Below, one piece after another: positions 46,222 to 55,863 of a stretch of DNA of 64,000 nt. The translations under genes and the position numbers were made by a program. The stretch is from NCBI GenBank assembly GCA_019359155.1, contig JAHHHV010000071.1:81456-145455 (forward strand), given 5' to 3'. Source of the DNA: Pegethrix bostrychoides GSE-TBD4-15B. Its GTDB lineage: Bacteria > Cyanobacteriota > Cyanobacteriia > Elainellales > Elainellaceae. Below the pieces are notes generated by a model, which saw only the letters and a program-made list of their open reading frames with translations, ran no database searches and was not told the DNA's origin. The stretch's first letter is position 1. Each line of letters begins with the position of its first letter.

Positions 46222-47355
46222 TCAGGCGCTCTTGGCCTCCGTCCAGTATTTATCGTAGAGATCTAGCGCCTTGCCGACGGGCTGAATGCCTTCGCCGTTT
46301 TTGAGCATTTCGGCAGTCGGGTAGAGCGTTTCTTTGGATTTAATTTCGGCGGGCAGCAGCTCGAATGCGGCCTTGTTGGGCGTGCTCAGCTTTAGCTCTT
46401 GAGCAGCCAGAGCCGCGTTTTCGGGTTCTAGGATAAAGTTAATCCAGGCATAGGCGAGGTCAGGATCGGGCGCTTTAGCGGGGATGGCCATTGCATCTGT
46501 CCAAACCGAAGTGCCACTCTTGGGAATCACATATTTCAGGTGCGAGTTCTCGACGGGCAGCAGATTGCCCAGCGCCGAATAGGTCATGCTAACTGCCAAA
46601 TCGCCACCAATCAGCTGATCCTCGAAGCCATAGGTCTTGAAGCCAGCCAGATCCGGCTTGAGTTCCAGCAGCTTCTGGTATGCAGCCTCAATTTGAGCCG
46701 GATCGGTGCTGTTGTAGGAGTGCCCGATTGACTTCAGCACCATGCCTAGCGTTTCGCGCACGTCGTCAACCAGCGTGATCTTGCCGGATAGCTCTTTCCG
46801 ATTCTCCCAGAGAAAGTTCCAGTCTTCAGGCTCGGCTGTAATCAGCTTGCTGTTGTAAATTAAGCCCGTCGTGCCCCAGTTAAACGGAACGCTGTGAGCG
46901 GCTTGAGGATCATAGACGGGGTTTTTCCAGCGATCCATCACGTTCTCAAAGCCTTCGAGCTTAGCTGGATCTAGCTTCAGCAGCAGGTCGCTGTCGATCA
47001 TCTGCCGCACCATGTAGTCAGAGGGATAGATCAGGCTATATTGATCGCCACCGCCTGCCTGCAATTTAGCCAGCATGGTTTCGTTCGAGTCATAGACATC
47101 GGCCACGATTTTGATGCCGGTTTGCTGCTGAAACTGCTGATAGATCGCTTCGCTGGAGTAGTCGCCCCAGGTATAGAGATAGAGCGTTTTGTCGCTAGCC
47201 GGAGCAGAATCTGCGCTGTCAGAGTTCTCAGAGCTGGTTGGAGCGCAGTTAGAGAGCGCGACAGCGGAAAAAGCGGCAGCGGAAAGCTGAAGAAACCGTC
47301 GCCGACTGGAGGCGCTGCGGCGGAAGAAGGCATCCGAAAAATCTGAGTTTGGCAT
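46222..47355 (-). CDS. Second PotD-like substrate-binding lipoprotein (orphan)
   Basis: A 377-residue paralogue of the potD at 40511, with the same layout: twin-arginine motif SSRRRFLQ at 17-24, lipobox LSNC (Cys37), LYLYTWGDYSSEAI near 58, YDSNETMLAKLQAGGGDQYSLIYPSDYMV near 90. It is not accompanied by permease or ATPase genes and lies 2.8 kb from the potABCD operon on the opposite strand. It may feed the same transporter with a different ligand preference. A strong hairpin with a T-tract lies in its leader (separate entry). Confidence 0.9.
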   Translation of the reverse strand: MPNSDFSDAFFRRSASSRRRFLQLSAAAFSAVALSNCAPTSSENSDSADSAPASDKTLYLYTWGDYSSEAIYQQFQQQTGIKIVADVYDSNETMLAKLQAGGGDQYSLIYPSDYMVRQMIDSDLLLKLDPAKLEGFENVMDRWKNPVYDPQAAHSVPFNWGTTGLIYNSKLITAEPEDWNFLWENRKELSGKITLVDDVRETLGMVLKSIGHSYNSTDPAQIEAAYQKLLELKPDLAGFKTYGFEDQLIGGDLAVSMTYSALGNLLPVENSHLKYVIPKSGTSVWTDAMAIPAKAPDPDLAYAWINFILEPENAALAAQELKLSTPNKAAFELLPAEIKSKETLYPTAEMLKNGEGIQPVGKALDLYDKYWTEAKSA

Positions 47356-47434
47356 CTATAGTCTGGCAGTAGGTAGTCTGGTGATAAGTAATCTTGATTA
47401 GATCAAGTGAAATATCAAGTGAAATCCAGAATAC

Positions 47435-47480
47435 AAAAAACCGGGCGAGCATTTTGCCTATTTAGATACTGCTAGCCCGG
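47435..47480 (-). terminator. Terminator-like hairpin in the leader of the orphan potD
   Basis: On the minus strand CCGGGC-t-AGCA pairs with TGCT-c-GCCCGG (positions 47441-47446, 47448-47451, 47470-47473, 47475-47480) and is followed at once by TTTTTT. It sits about 80 bp before the start codon. It could be an attenuator of the potD-like gene, or the 3' end of a short RNA starting near 47500. Confidence 0.6.
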
Positions 47481-48077
47481 ACTGAGACTCTAGTAAATAG
47501 CATCAAGCGATACATATTTGCGAAGTGCCGCAGTTTGGTTTGCAAAGTATTTGTAAAGACGCTGTGATCTGAGACAGCTAAAAACTGTGACTTAGACGCG
47601 ATAGATCTGACCTCGGCTCTTGCCAAATCTACACTGATTGGCTGATGCCAAGACTCAATAAGTCTGAAGCACTAGTTTGAGTGAAGCTGATTTAACTTCA
47701 GTATGGCCGTAGATATGCGTATTTTTCACTAGTTGCCGCTTAGATTGAGCGACGCTAAGCCTAACTCAATTGCTGCAATCAGTTTACAATCAGCAGTTTG
47801 ACTGAGTTTGACTGAGACAGTATCCAGCCTTGATTTTAGTTAAGGTTTGTGCAAAGTTACAGAGCCAGCGGTTGGAATCTCTCAAACACCGCTATAGAAT
47901 TGGGGATATGGCAAGTCGTTGAATGTTCCCTGCTCAAACCCTGTTGAAGTCTAGAGTGAGTTCGTATAGTTGAAACTATGTGGTTGAAACTATTTTTGCG
48001 GACTCGATAGTGTCGTTAACTTGTCCCTCAGCCTCAGCTAGAGTAGATTCGTCTGCATCTACGCAAGGCTTCCCTAA

Positions 48078-48120
48078 CTGATATCAAGCTAATCCATAGC
48101 AAATTTTAGTTTGATATCAG
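48078..48120. repeat. 10-bp inverted repeat downstream of dedA
   Basis: CTGATATCAA and TTGATATCAG separated by 23 bp, about 46 bp after the dedA stop. AT-rich with no clean T-tract. Possibly a weak terminator or protein site. Confidence 0.45.
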
Positions 48121-48166
48121 TCTAAATATTTTTCAAGTATTCGCTTGCCTTCGGCACACCTGATTC

Positions 48167-48757
48167 CTATTTCCCAGCGATGCGCCGCTTCCGCCGCTGG
48201 AACAGATGGTAGGTCAGCCAGATACTGCCCACAACAGCCAGCATGAGCCAAATCGCTGTTGCTACCGTATCCATATTTTGCTCAACCAGGTGATAGCGGT
48301 CGCCTAGAAAATAACCCAGCGCAGTCAGGCTGGTTAGCCAAATAAACGCACCTAGCGTCGTGTAGCTCAGGTAAGTGGGAATCGGCATCTGGCTCAAGCC
48401 TGCTGGCAGCGCCAAAACATTGCGAGTCCCAGGCAAAAATAGCCCTAGCACAACCGCCTTGCCGCCATGCTTTCTGAACCAGCGGTTGCCCTGATAGATC
48501 GTTTTGTAAATGCCGCGACTAGAGGCTGGCATCCAAGGCTTTTCGGCGAGCTGCTTCAACCGCTCCTCGCCCAATAGCCTGCCTGCAAAGTACCAGGGCA
48601 CAACGCTGAGCAAAAAGCCCAATAGCCCAGCCGCTACAACGCTAAAAAAATCGAGCTTGCCCTGCGCCACCATGAACCCCGCCCACGGCATAAATAGCTC
48701 TGGCGGAATGGGTGAAAGCACCATGAGAGTAATCAATCCAAAATAGCTGAGGGTCAT
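48167..48757 (-). CDS. DedA/SNARE-associated family membrane protein
   Basis: A 196-residue membrane protein of the DedA (VTT) family, some members of which move phospholipids or undecaprenyl phosphate across the membrane. Typical features: an N-terminal re-entrant segment with PIPPELFMPWAGFMVAQG near residue 16, YFAGRLLGEERLKQL, and RKHGGKAVVLGLFLPGTRNVLALPAGLSQMP near 94 containing the conserved Arg/Gly cluster. Four to five hydrophobic segments; basic C-terminus RRKRRIAGK. Confidence 0.85.
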   Translation of the reverse strand: MTLSYFGLITLMVLSPIPPELFMPWAGFMVAQGKLDFFSVVAAGLLGFLLSVVPWYFAGRLLGEERLKQLAEKPWMPASSRGIYKTIYQGNRWFRKHGGKAVVLGLFLPGTRNVLALPAGLSQMPIPTYLSYTTLGAFIWLTSLTALGYFLGDRYHLVEQNMDTVATAIWLMLAVVGSIWLTYHLFQRRKRRIAGK

Positions 48758-48891
48758 TCAAAAAGCTGCCGGGTGGCGCAAAAGATAGCTGAAGCGCAGA
48801 TTTTAGCCTGTATGCCATTTTGCCCAGAAATCGCCCGATTTGGCGAAGTCTTAGGGCAGTTTGTTTTCTGACCCTTGGGTGAGGCCAAAAC

Positions 48892-48917
48892 AAAAAAGGG
48901 TGAGCCAATGCCCACCC
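48892..48917 (-). terminator. Rho-independent terminator of the chlL-chlN operon
   Basis: On the minus strand GGGTGGGC-ATTG-GCTCACCC (8 bp with one G-U pair) followed by TTTTTTG, 72 bp after the chlN stop. Confidence 0.85.
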
Positions 48918-48988
48918 CTATGCTTCAATTAGCCTCTAGTCAACTAAATTTGAAATGACCTGAGAAGTGATCTGAAGGAGTGCGCAGC

Positions 48989-50404
<1,416 letters not shown>

Positions 50405-50415
50405 TTAAGTTCCTC

Positions 50416-51021
50416 TTAAATTCGATCAGGTAGCTCTTGGGAGCCGAGTTGAGCGGTATCGAGCGTCCGGCGATCAGGTTTGGTGGGCTGCTTGGCGGGC
50501 TGTTTGGCGGGCTGTTTAGGTTGCTGAGTGGTCGAGCGGGTTGAGTGCCGATTGGCTGACTTGCTGGATTTTACGGGTTCAGCACCTTGAACAATTGGCT
50601 GGGTAACGGGCTGGGTAACGGGCTGAGTAATGGGCTGCATGGCAGGCTGAGCAACCGGAATCAGCTCTGGTTCAAACGGCGATTGCTGAGTGCTAGGCAA
50701 CATTTTGGGCGGGGATGGCATGGCTCTTTGCTCGGCTCGCATCGATTTTTCCAGCGCCTCCAGTTCATCTTCGGGATTAAAGTTGAGTCCCAACGCCATC
50801 ACAATTCGATCGGGGTTGGAATTGAGATCGACAACCAGCGGCAAGAGCTGAATCAGATCTGGTTCTGCCACCGACAGCGTGCCGAGAATAAAACTAGCCG
50901 AAGGCCGACGGGCTTCTTCGTAGTTCACCCAGATCCCCAACCGCACCAGCCATGCGCGATTGGCGCGGTAGTAGTTGAGCCAGGTGAGTTTGAGCGCTTT
51001 ACGCAGATGTTCAACGTCCAT
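50416..51021 (-). CDS. DUF5331 protein between chlL and chlN
   Basis: From ATG 51021 a 201-residue protein. The first ~95 residues are conserved-looking (LRKALKLTWLNYYRANRAWLVRLGIWVNY; RRPSASFILGTLSVAEP), matching DUF5331 proteins often encoded between chlL and chlN. The rest is low complexity, with QPVTQPVTQP and QPAKQPAKQPTKP repeats. The frame is open to 51063, but the family starts at the chosen Met. Its gene position suggests a role with the dark-operative reductase; this is inference. Confidence 0.75.
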   Translation of the reverse strand: MDVEHLRKALKLTWLNYYRANRAWLVRLGIWVNYEEARRPSASFILGTLSVAEPDLIQLLPLVVDLNSNPDRIVMALGLNFNPEDELEALEKSMRAEQRAMPSPPKMLPSTQQSPFEPELIPVAQPAMQPITQPVTQPVTQPIVQGAEPVKSSKSANRHSTRSTTQQPKQPAKQPAKQPTKPDRRTLDTAQLGSQELPDRI

Positions 51022-51141
51022 GAGGGCAGTGAGTCTTGAGTGAGTCTTTGAGTCCGAGTTCAATCATGCACTCAAATGGCTCAAACAGCCGTCTCGAAAG
51101 TCACTCACTGCTAATCCAGACCATCAGGCTAGACCATCAGG

Positions 51142-52002
51142 CTAGACCATCATTAGATCCTGCGTTTCGGCGCGGGGCTGGACTTCCGGCGGGTTGAGGT
51201 AGAAGTCAGACAGCAGGCTGAACAGCTCGCGGTCGGGCGAGTCATTGGGCACCACGCCTTCGGGACGCGCCAAGATCTGGTCGGCGATGTTCAGATAGTA
51301 GTCGCAGACGTAGGCCAGCGACGGATCAGTTTCGGCCATTTCAAACAGCGTTTTGCCCTTGACCCGCGAGACACGAATATCTTCAATCAGCGGCAGGATT
51401 TCCAGCACCGGCATCGGCACCGACTCAATATATTTGTCGATTAGGTCGCGCTTCGAGGTGCGGTTGCCAATCAAGCCCGCCAGCCGCAGCGGATGCGTCC
51501 GCGCCTTCTCGCGTACCGAGGCCGCAATCCGGTTGGCCGCAAACAGCGCGTCAAAGCCGTTGTCGGTGACAATCATGCAGTAGTCGGCATAGTTGAGCGG
51601 AGCCGCAAAGCCCCCGCAGACCACATCGCCCAGCACGTCAAACAAAATCACGTCGTACTCATCAAAAGCATTCAGCTCTTTGAGCAGCTTCACGGTTTCG
51701 CCCACCACGTAGCCACCGCAGCCAGCGCCTGCGGGCGGGCCACCGGCCTCCACGCAATCCACGCCGCCGTAGCCTTTATAGATCACGTCTTCCGGCCAAA
51801 CATCTTCGTAGTGATAGTTTTTCTCTTGCAGCGTGTCGATGATCGTCGGGATCAAAAAGCCCGTCAGGGTAAAGGTGCTGTCATGCTTCGGGTCACAGCC
51901 GATTTGCAAAACCTTCTTGCCGCGTCGGGCGAGCGCCACTGAAATGTTGCAGCTAGTGGTGGACTTGCCAATGCCACCTTTTCCATAAACGGCTAATTTC
52001 AC
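51142..52002 (-). CDS. chlL: Light-independent protochlorophyllide reductase iron-sulfur ATP-binding protein
   Basis: NifH-like homodimeric ATPase that donates electrons to ChlN-ChlB. It is 286 aa. The P-loop [10 protein letters not shown] is at residues 6-15. The two [4Fe-4S] ligands are Cys near 95 ([10 protein letters not shown]) and near 129 ([11 protein letters not shown]). Switch II DVLGDVV is intact. First gene of chlL-DUF5331-chlN. The tail of the gene overlaps a 13-bp tandem repeat (CCATCAGGCTAGA). Confidence 0.97.
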   Translation of the reverse strand: MKLAVYGKGGIGKSTTSCNISVALARRGKKVLQIGCDPKHDSTFTLTGFLIPTIIDTLQEKNYHYEDVWPEDVIYKGYGGVDCVEAGGPPAGAGCGGYVVGETVKLLKELNAFDEYDVILFDVLGDVVCGGFAAPLNYADYCMIVTDNGFDALFAANRIAASVREKARTHPLRLAGLIGNRTSKRDLIDKYIESVPMPVLEILPLIEDIRVSRVKGKTLFEMAETDPSLAYVCDYYLNIADQILARPEGVVPNDSPDRELFSLLSDFYLNPPEVQPRAETQDLMMV

Positions 52003-52598
52003 GTTAAAACCTCTCCGGTAATGTTGTCTCGGTTGGGCTGTTTGAGCCAGCGCCGGACAAATGATTCTGTTGATTCTGTCAAAGCTCGTTCTCTAACAGC
52101 ATTATTGTGGAATTTCGCGTAAAACGGGCAGGATTGAAACAATCAAATAGGTTGTAAAGCAATGCTGCTAGTTAAGAAACGCTAAAAGAAACAAAATAAT
52201 TAGTTCAGAATAGCGCCCAAGCCGAATAATCCTCAAATCTGCGGTTTTGAGTTAGTGGTTACATTAATTGCGAACAAAAGACAAAACTATGATTCGTTAG
52301 CCTTCGCGCCGTAAAACCAGCTGAGTTTGACGCAGAATAGGCGCTGATCCAGAATTGCAGCGGACGCAGCTCCCCAAACCAACGCAATCTACTGGAGTTA
52401 TTAAAAATAGTGAATTTTTGCCGATCAGCCCTGCAAAGCAGCAAAATCTAGACATTCTAAAAACAACTAAGTTAAAGTTGTAGTGAGTTTGTTTTAGCGA
52501 AGGGCTGCTGTATCAAACGCAGAGCCAGCGCAATCGCTAAGATAAAGAAAAGATCGATTTCACGTTTGTGACCCCTAAGTTCAGGAAGGAAGGCAGCA
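52003..52598. other. Divergent intergenic region between chlL and the Fur-family gene
   Basis: 596 bp, AT-rich, no supported gene. A weak inverted repeat CAACT-aagtta-AAGTTG lies near 52467-52483, possibly an operator. Promoters for both genes must be here; none is clear. Confidence 0.5.
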
Positions 52599-53057
52599 AT
52601 GGTTACGGAAGCTGCGGCCAGAAAGCCCATTCAATCCCTCGAAGATGCGATCGAACATTGTCAGATGCTCGGAATGCGTCTGAGCAAGCAGCGGCGCTTC
52701 ATTTTGGAGCTGCTCTGGCAGGAACAAGACCACCTCTCAGCCCGCGAAATCTACGATCGGCTGAACCAGCAGGGCAAAGAAATTGGCCATACCTCGGTTT
52801 ACCAAAACTTAGAGGCGCTCTCGGCTCAGGGCGTGATTGAATGCGTCGATCGCGCCGACGGGCGGCTCTATGGCAACATCAGCGATCCGCATAGCCACGT
52901 CAACTGCCTCGACACCCACAAGATCATGGACGTGCATATTGAGCTACCCGCAGAGCTGCTGCACCAAATCGAACAGCAGACGGGCATCAAAGTCACCAGC
53001 TACTCGATCAATTTCTACGGGCATCGAGCGACAGAAGCACCGGAGGCTGCGCTTTAA
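52599..53057 (+). CDS. Fur-family transcriptional regulator (PerR/FurC-like)
   Basis: A 152-residue metal- or peroxide-responsive repressor. The winged-helix domain has GMRLSKQRRFILELLWQEQDHLSAREIYDRLN near residue 26 and the recognition helix GHTSVYQNLEALS near 65. The dimerisation/metal domain has DPHSHVNCLD near 96. The CxxC pairs that bind structural zinc in many Fur proteins are absent. I think it closest to the cyanobacterial FurC/PerR branch, but Fur-subtype calls from sequence alone are uncertain. The start has AGGAAGG upstream. Confidence 0.85.
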   Translation: MVTEAAARKPIQSLEDAIEHCQMLGMRLSKQRRFILELLWQEQDHLSAREIYDRLNQQGKEIGHTSVYQNLEALSAQGVIECVDRADGRLYGNISDPHSHVNCLDTHKIMDVHIELPAELLHQIEQQTGIKVTSYSINFYGHRATEAPEAAL

Positions 53058-53089
53058 GAACTAGGCAATCCACATCAAATAAGCCACGA

Positions 53090-53115
53090 AAGCAGGTCTG
53101 AGCGCCTGCTTTTTT
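53090..53115 (+). terminator. Rho-independent terminator of the Fur-family gene
   Basis: AAGCAGG, 8-nt loop, CCTGCTT, then a run of T, 33 bp after the stop codon. Confidence 0.85.
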
Positions 53116-53286
53116 GATCCCCAATTTTTGCCGAGATGATTTGGTGCGGATTTTTGATTTGCGACTAAGCTTGACTATCCAAAGGGTCAGGCTATTTTGT
53201 TTCGCGAATTTGCTTTGCGAGTTTGCCTTGCAAACGGTCGAGCCAGATCAGGACATTTACCCTGAAGAGAGATACAGGCGGAGCCT

Positions 53287-55380
53287 ATGGTCAGACAAAT
53301 CAACTCATCCAGCGCCAGTCCAGCGTTTGAACCTCCTGATGATCTGGCTCAGCGTCGTCTAGCGCGTCGAGGACAGGTCGAACAGCCAGAAGCAGCTGCT
53401 CCAGCAGATGCCTTTGTCCCAGTCGTCAAACCTGCTCGGCCTCCCGCCAGTCCGCCGCTGCCGCAACCCGCCAGCCGCCGAGCGGCGAATAGAGCGGTCA
53501 GACAGATCACCAGAACCGTCTCAGCTCAAGCGCTGCGGCAATTTAAAGAGAACTGGCGATGGCACTTTGTCTGGATCGGCACGATGGGGCTGTTTGCTGG
53601 AACTGGACTGGGAGCTTATCTCTGGCTGGCTGGACTGCCGCCGCTGCCCGACTGCCAGAGCATTACGCCGCTTTCACCCGATGCCAATCGGCTCTACTGC
53701 GCTCAGGAAATGGCGCGTTCTGGCAAGCTAGACGATCTGGTCAGCGGCATGAATCTGGTCAAAGACTGGTCGCCCAGCCATCCGCTCTACCACAACTCAC
53801 AGCAGGCGCTAGCCAAATGGTCTCGGCTGGTGACGCTAGCAGCGCGCGACAAGATGATGGATCACAATGACTTCAAAGGCGCAGCCGAAGCCATCAGCAA
53901 AATCCCAGCCTCCAGCCCTGCCTATGCCGAAGCCCAGAAAACCCTGAGCGAATGGCAGAGCCAGTGGCAGCAAGGCGAAGCTATCTCAGCCAAAGCCATT
54001 GAGGCCATGAACCAGCAGAACTGGAAGGCGGCATTTGATCAAGTCACCGAGCTGGGCTATCTCGATCACGACTATTGGCGGCTCACCCAAGCCGACAGCC
54101 TCTCAAAGCAGATTTCGATGCAGAAATCCTCGCAGGAGTCGCTGAAGCAGGCCAAAAAGCTGGCTACCAAGCTCGTGCCCTACGAAATGGGAGATGCGAT
54201 TATCCTGCTGCAAAACGTCTCCCCCAAAACTGCTGCCTGGGAAGAGGCTCAGACTCTGATCACAAGCTGGAGCCAAGATCTGCTCAAGATTGCGCTTCAG
54301 CACTGGCAGGACGGCGATCAGGCTGGGGCAATGCAGATGGCGGCTCAGGTGCCGATGAACTTGGATCTGGCCGCAGAAGCCGTTGATCTCGTCAAGCTCA
54401 GTCATGCTCACAAGCTCGTAGCAGAAAATAGCCCAGAGAGCGCCATCATCGGCAAGCTGGGCTGGCGGCAGATCTGGAGCCTGATGGAGGCGACCACCGC
54501 AGTGCAGCAAATCACGCCAGACAGTCCGGTTTACGTCGCCGCTCAGCTGAAGTTGCAAGACTGGCAGGGACAGCTCCAAGACATGCAGCAGCTGCAAATT
54601 GCCCAGATGACCGCAGATCTGGGGCAGAAGCCCGCGCTGGAATTTGCGATTCAGCAGGCGGGTCGGATTCCAGCCGACCGACCGCGCTCTCAGCAGGCAG
54701 AGCAGCTTGCTGCGCTCTGGCAGCAGCAGATTGAGCAGCTCGAAGACATGCCCTATCTACGGCTGGCGCAGCAGTTTGCCGCCCCGCAAACCGTATCGGC
54801 GCTCCAGCTGGCGATTGAGCAAGCCAAAGTCATCCCAAGCGGTCGAGCCATCTGGTTGCAGGCGCAGCAGCAGGTCGTGAGCTGGCAGCAGCAGATTGAG
54901 CGCCTAGAAGACCAGCCAATTTTGGATCAGGCGCAGCGGCTAGCCAAGGCCAACAAGCTGGACGAGGCGATTGGCAAAGCTGCTGAGATTCGGCCAGAGC
55001 GAGCGCTCTATGCCTCAGCGCAGGCGGCCATTGAAACCTGGAAGGAGAAAATTCGAGCGGCACTGCTGGCCGAGGATCAAGCGATTTTAGATCAGGCGCG
55101 AAATGCGGCAGGCAGCGGCGACCTGACGGGTGGCATCGCGGCGGCGGATCAGATCTCGCCGGGACGACCGCTTTATCTAGAGGCTCAGTCTTTGATTGGG
55201 GCTTGGCTGCGTGAGCGCGACGGCGATCCAAAGCTGCCTGTACCAGAAACCAGTGCTCCAGACTCTAGCCCCGAAGCTGTCGATCTGGGCGATAGTTCGG
55301 GTGGCGATTCGGGCGATAGTTCGGGCGATAATTCGGTGGATTCTGAAAGCCCTGTTGACTCAGCAGATCCCTTGCCCTGA
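53287..55380 (+). CDS. Membrane-anchored helical-repeat protein, paralogue 1
   Basis: A 697-residue protein of unknown function. Residues 1-93 are disordered and Pro/Ala-rich; one membrane segment lies at about 94-116; the rest is helical. Just after the membrane are two cysteines in LPDCQS and LYCAQE, also present in the neighbour, possibly a disulfide. The C-terminal half consists of ~60-residue repeats of the type EDQPILDQAQRLAKANKLDEAIGKA...RALY.AQ..I..W. The tail is Ser/Asp-rich. Cyanobacterial relatives are sometimes labelled chromosome segregation ATPase, but no nucleotide-binding motif is visible. Start codon ATG follows GGCGGAGCCT. Confidence 0.75.
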   Translation: MVRQINSSSASPAFEPPDDLAQRRLARRGQVEQPEAAAPADAFVPVVKPARPPASPPLPQPASRRAANRAVRQITRTVSAQALRQFKENWRWHFVWIGTMGLFAGTGLGAYLWLAGLPPLPDCQSITPLSPDANRLYCAQEMARSGKLDDLVSGMNLVKDWSPSHPLYHNSQQALAKWSRLVTLAARDKMMDHNDFKGAAEAISKIPASSPAYAEAQKTLSEWQSQWQQGEAISAKAIEAMNQQNWKAAFDQVTELGYLDHDYWRLTQADSLSKQISMQKSSQESLKQAKKLATKLVPYEMGDAIILLQNVSPKTAAWEEAQTLITSWSQDLLKIALQHWQDGDQAGAMQMAAQVPMNLDLAAEAVDLVKLSHAHKLVAENSPESAIIGKLGWRQIWSLMEATTAVQQITPDSPVYVAAQLKLQDWQGQLQDMQQLQIAQMTADLGQKPALEFAIQQAGRIPADRPRSQQAEQLAALWQQQIEQLEDMPYLRLAQQFAAPQTVSALQLAIEQAKVIPSGRAIWLQAQQQVVSWQQQIERLEDQPILDQAQRLAKANKLDEAIGKAAEIRPERALYASAQAAIETWKEKIRAALLAEDQAILDQARNAAGSGDLTGGIAAADQISPGRPLYLEAQSLIGAWLRERDGDPKLPVPETSAPDSSPEAVDLGDSSGGDSGDSSGDNSVDSESPVDSADPLP

Positions 55381-55863
55381 CTCTGGTCTAGATCAGAGGT
55401 AGCTGCAAGCCGAAGTTGGGTGAGTTGGGGCAAAGAGTTGAGTTTTCGGCGATTTGCTGCTATTTAAACTACATAACCTTGCTTTTTAGGTTTCCTGTCT
55501 AGTTCGCAGGACGATTTGGTCGCAGGTCGCAGTCTCCTCACATGACTTTTGGTCAAAGTTTCTGGGTTTGAGTATCCTATGGGTTTTCATCTAGCTCGGC
55601 CTAGAGTCAATCCTTAGAATTCTGTACAAAGCTAGAGAAAGCCTGAGAGGAAATTGATCCGATAAACTAATCACAGCATCTTGAACGCTTGCCGGCTGCT
55701 CAGACTGTTAGGTCAGGTTCCGGGTAAGACTGTCAGGCGTATATCGTTTACACCGCTTATCTGCGCCATAATGTCCAGCAGAAGCTGTCCCATAGAACTG
55801 CTGTTCCAGTTTTAAACGCAATTTTGAGCGAATGATTTTCAGCATTGCATAAGCAAAGGTGTT
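55381..55863. other. Intergenic region between the paralogous repeat-protein genes
   Basis: 483 bp without a supported gene. No clear terminator or repeat was found. AAAGG lies 5 nt before the next ATG. The gap suggests a separate promoter for the second gene. Confidence 0.5.

Larger units (their letters stand above)
47356..48166. other. Long intergenic region between the orphan potD and dedA
   Basis: 811 bp without a supported gene. It holds the leader hairpin at 47435-47480 and an inverted repeat at 48078-48120 (separate entries). A tandem GAGTTTGACT-type repeat lies near 47795-47815. Both flanking genes are on the minus strand. Confidence 0.6.

Noticed and set aside
50587..51039. 150-codon plus-strand frame opposite the DUF5331 gene
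   Set aside because: Mirror of the repetitive QPVTQPVT coding region; the minus-strand frame has family similarity and operon context.
52259..52444. 61-codon minus-strand frame upstream of chlL
   Set aside because: Lies in AT-rich leader DNA with no start signal; sequence looks random.
53287..55380. Calling the repeat protein an SMC-type chromosome segregation ATPase
   Set aside because: No Walker A, Walker B or ABC signature is present; the label would rest only on helical repeats.
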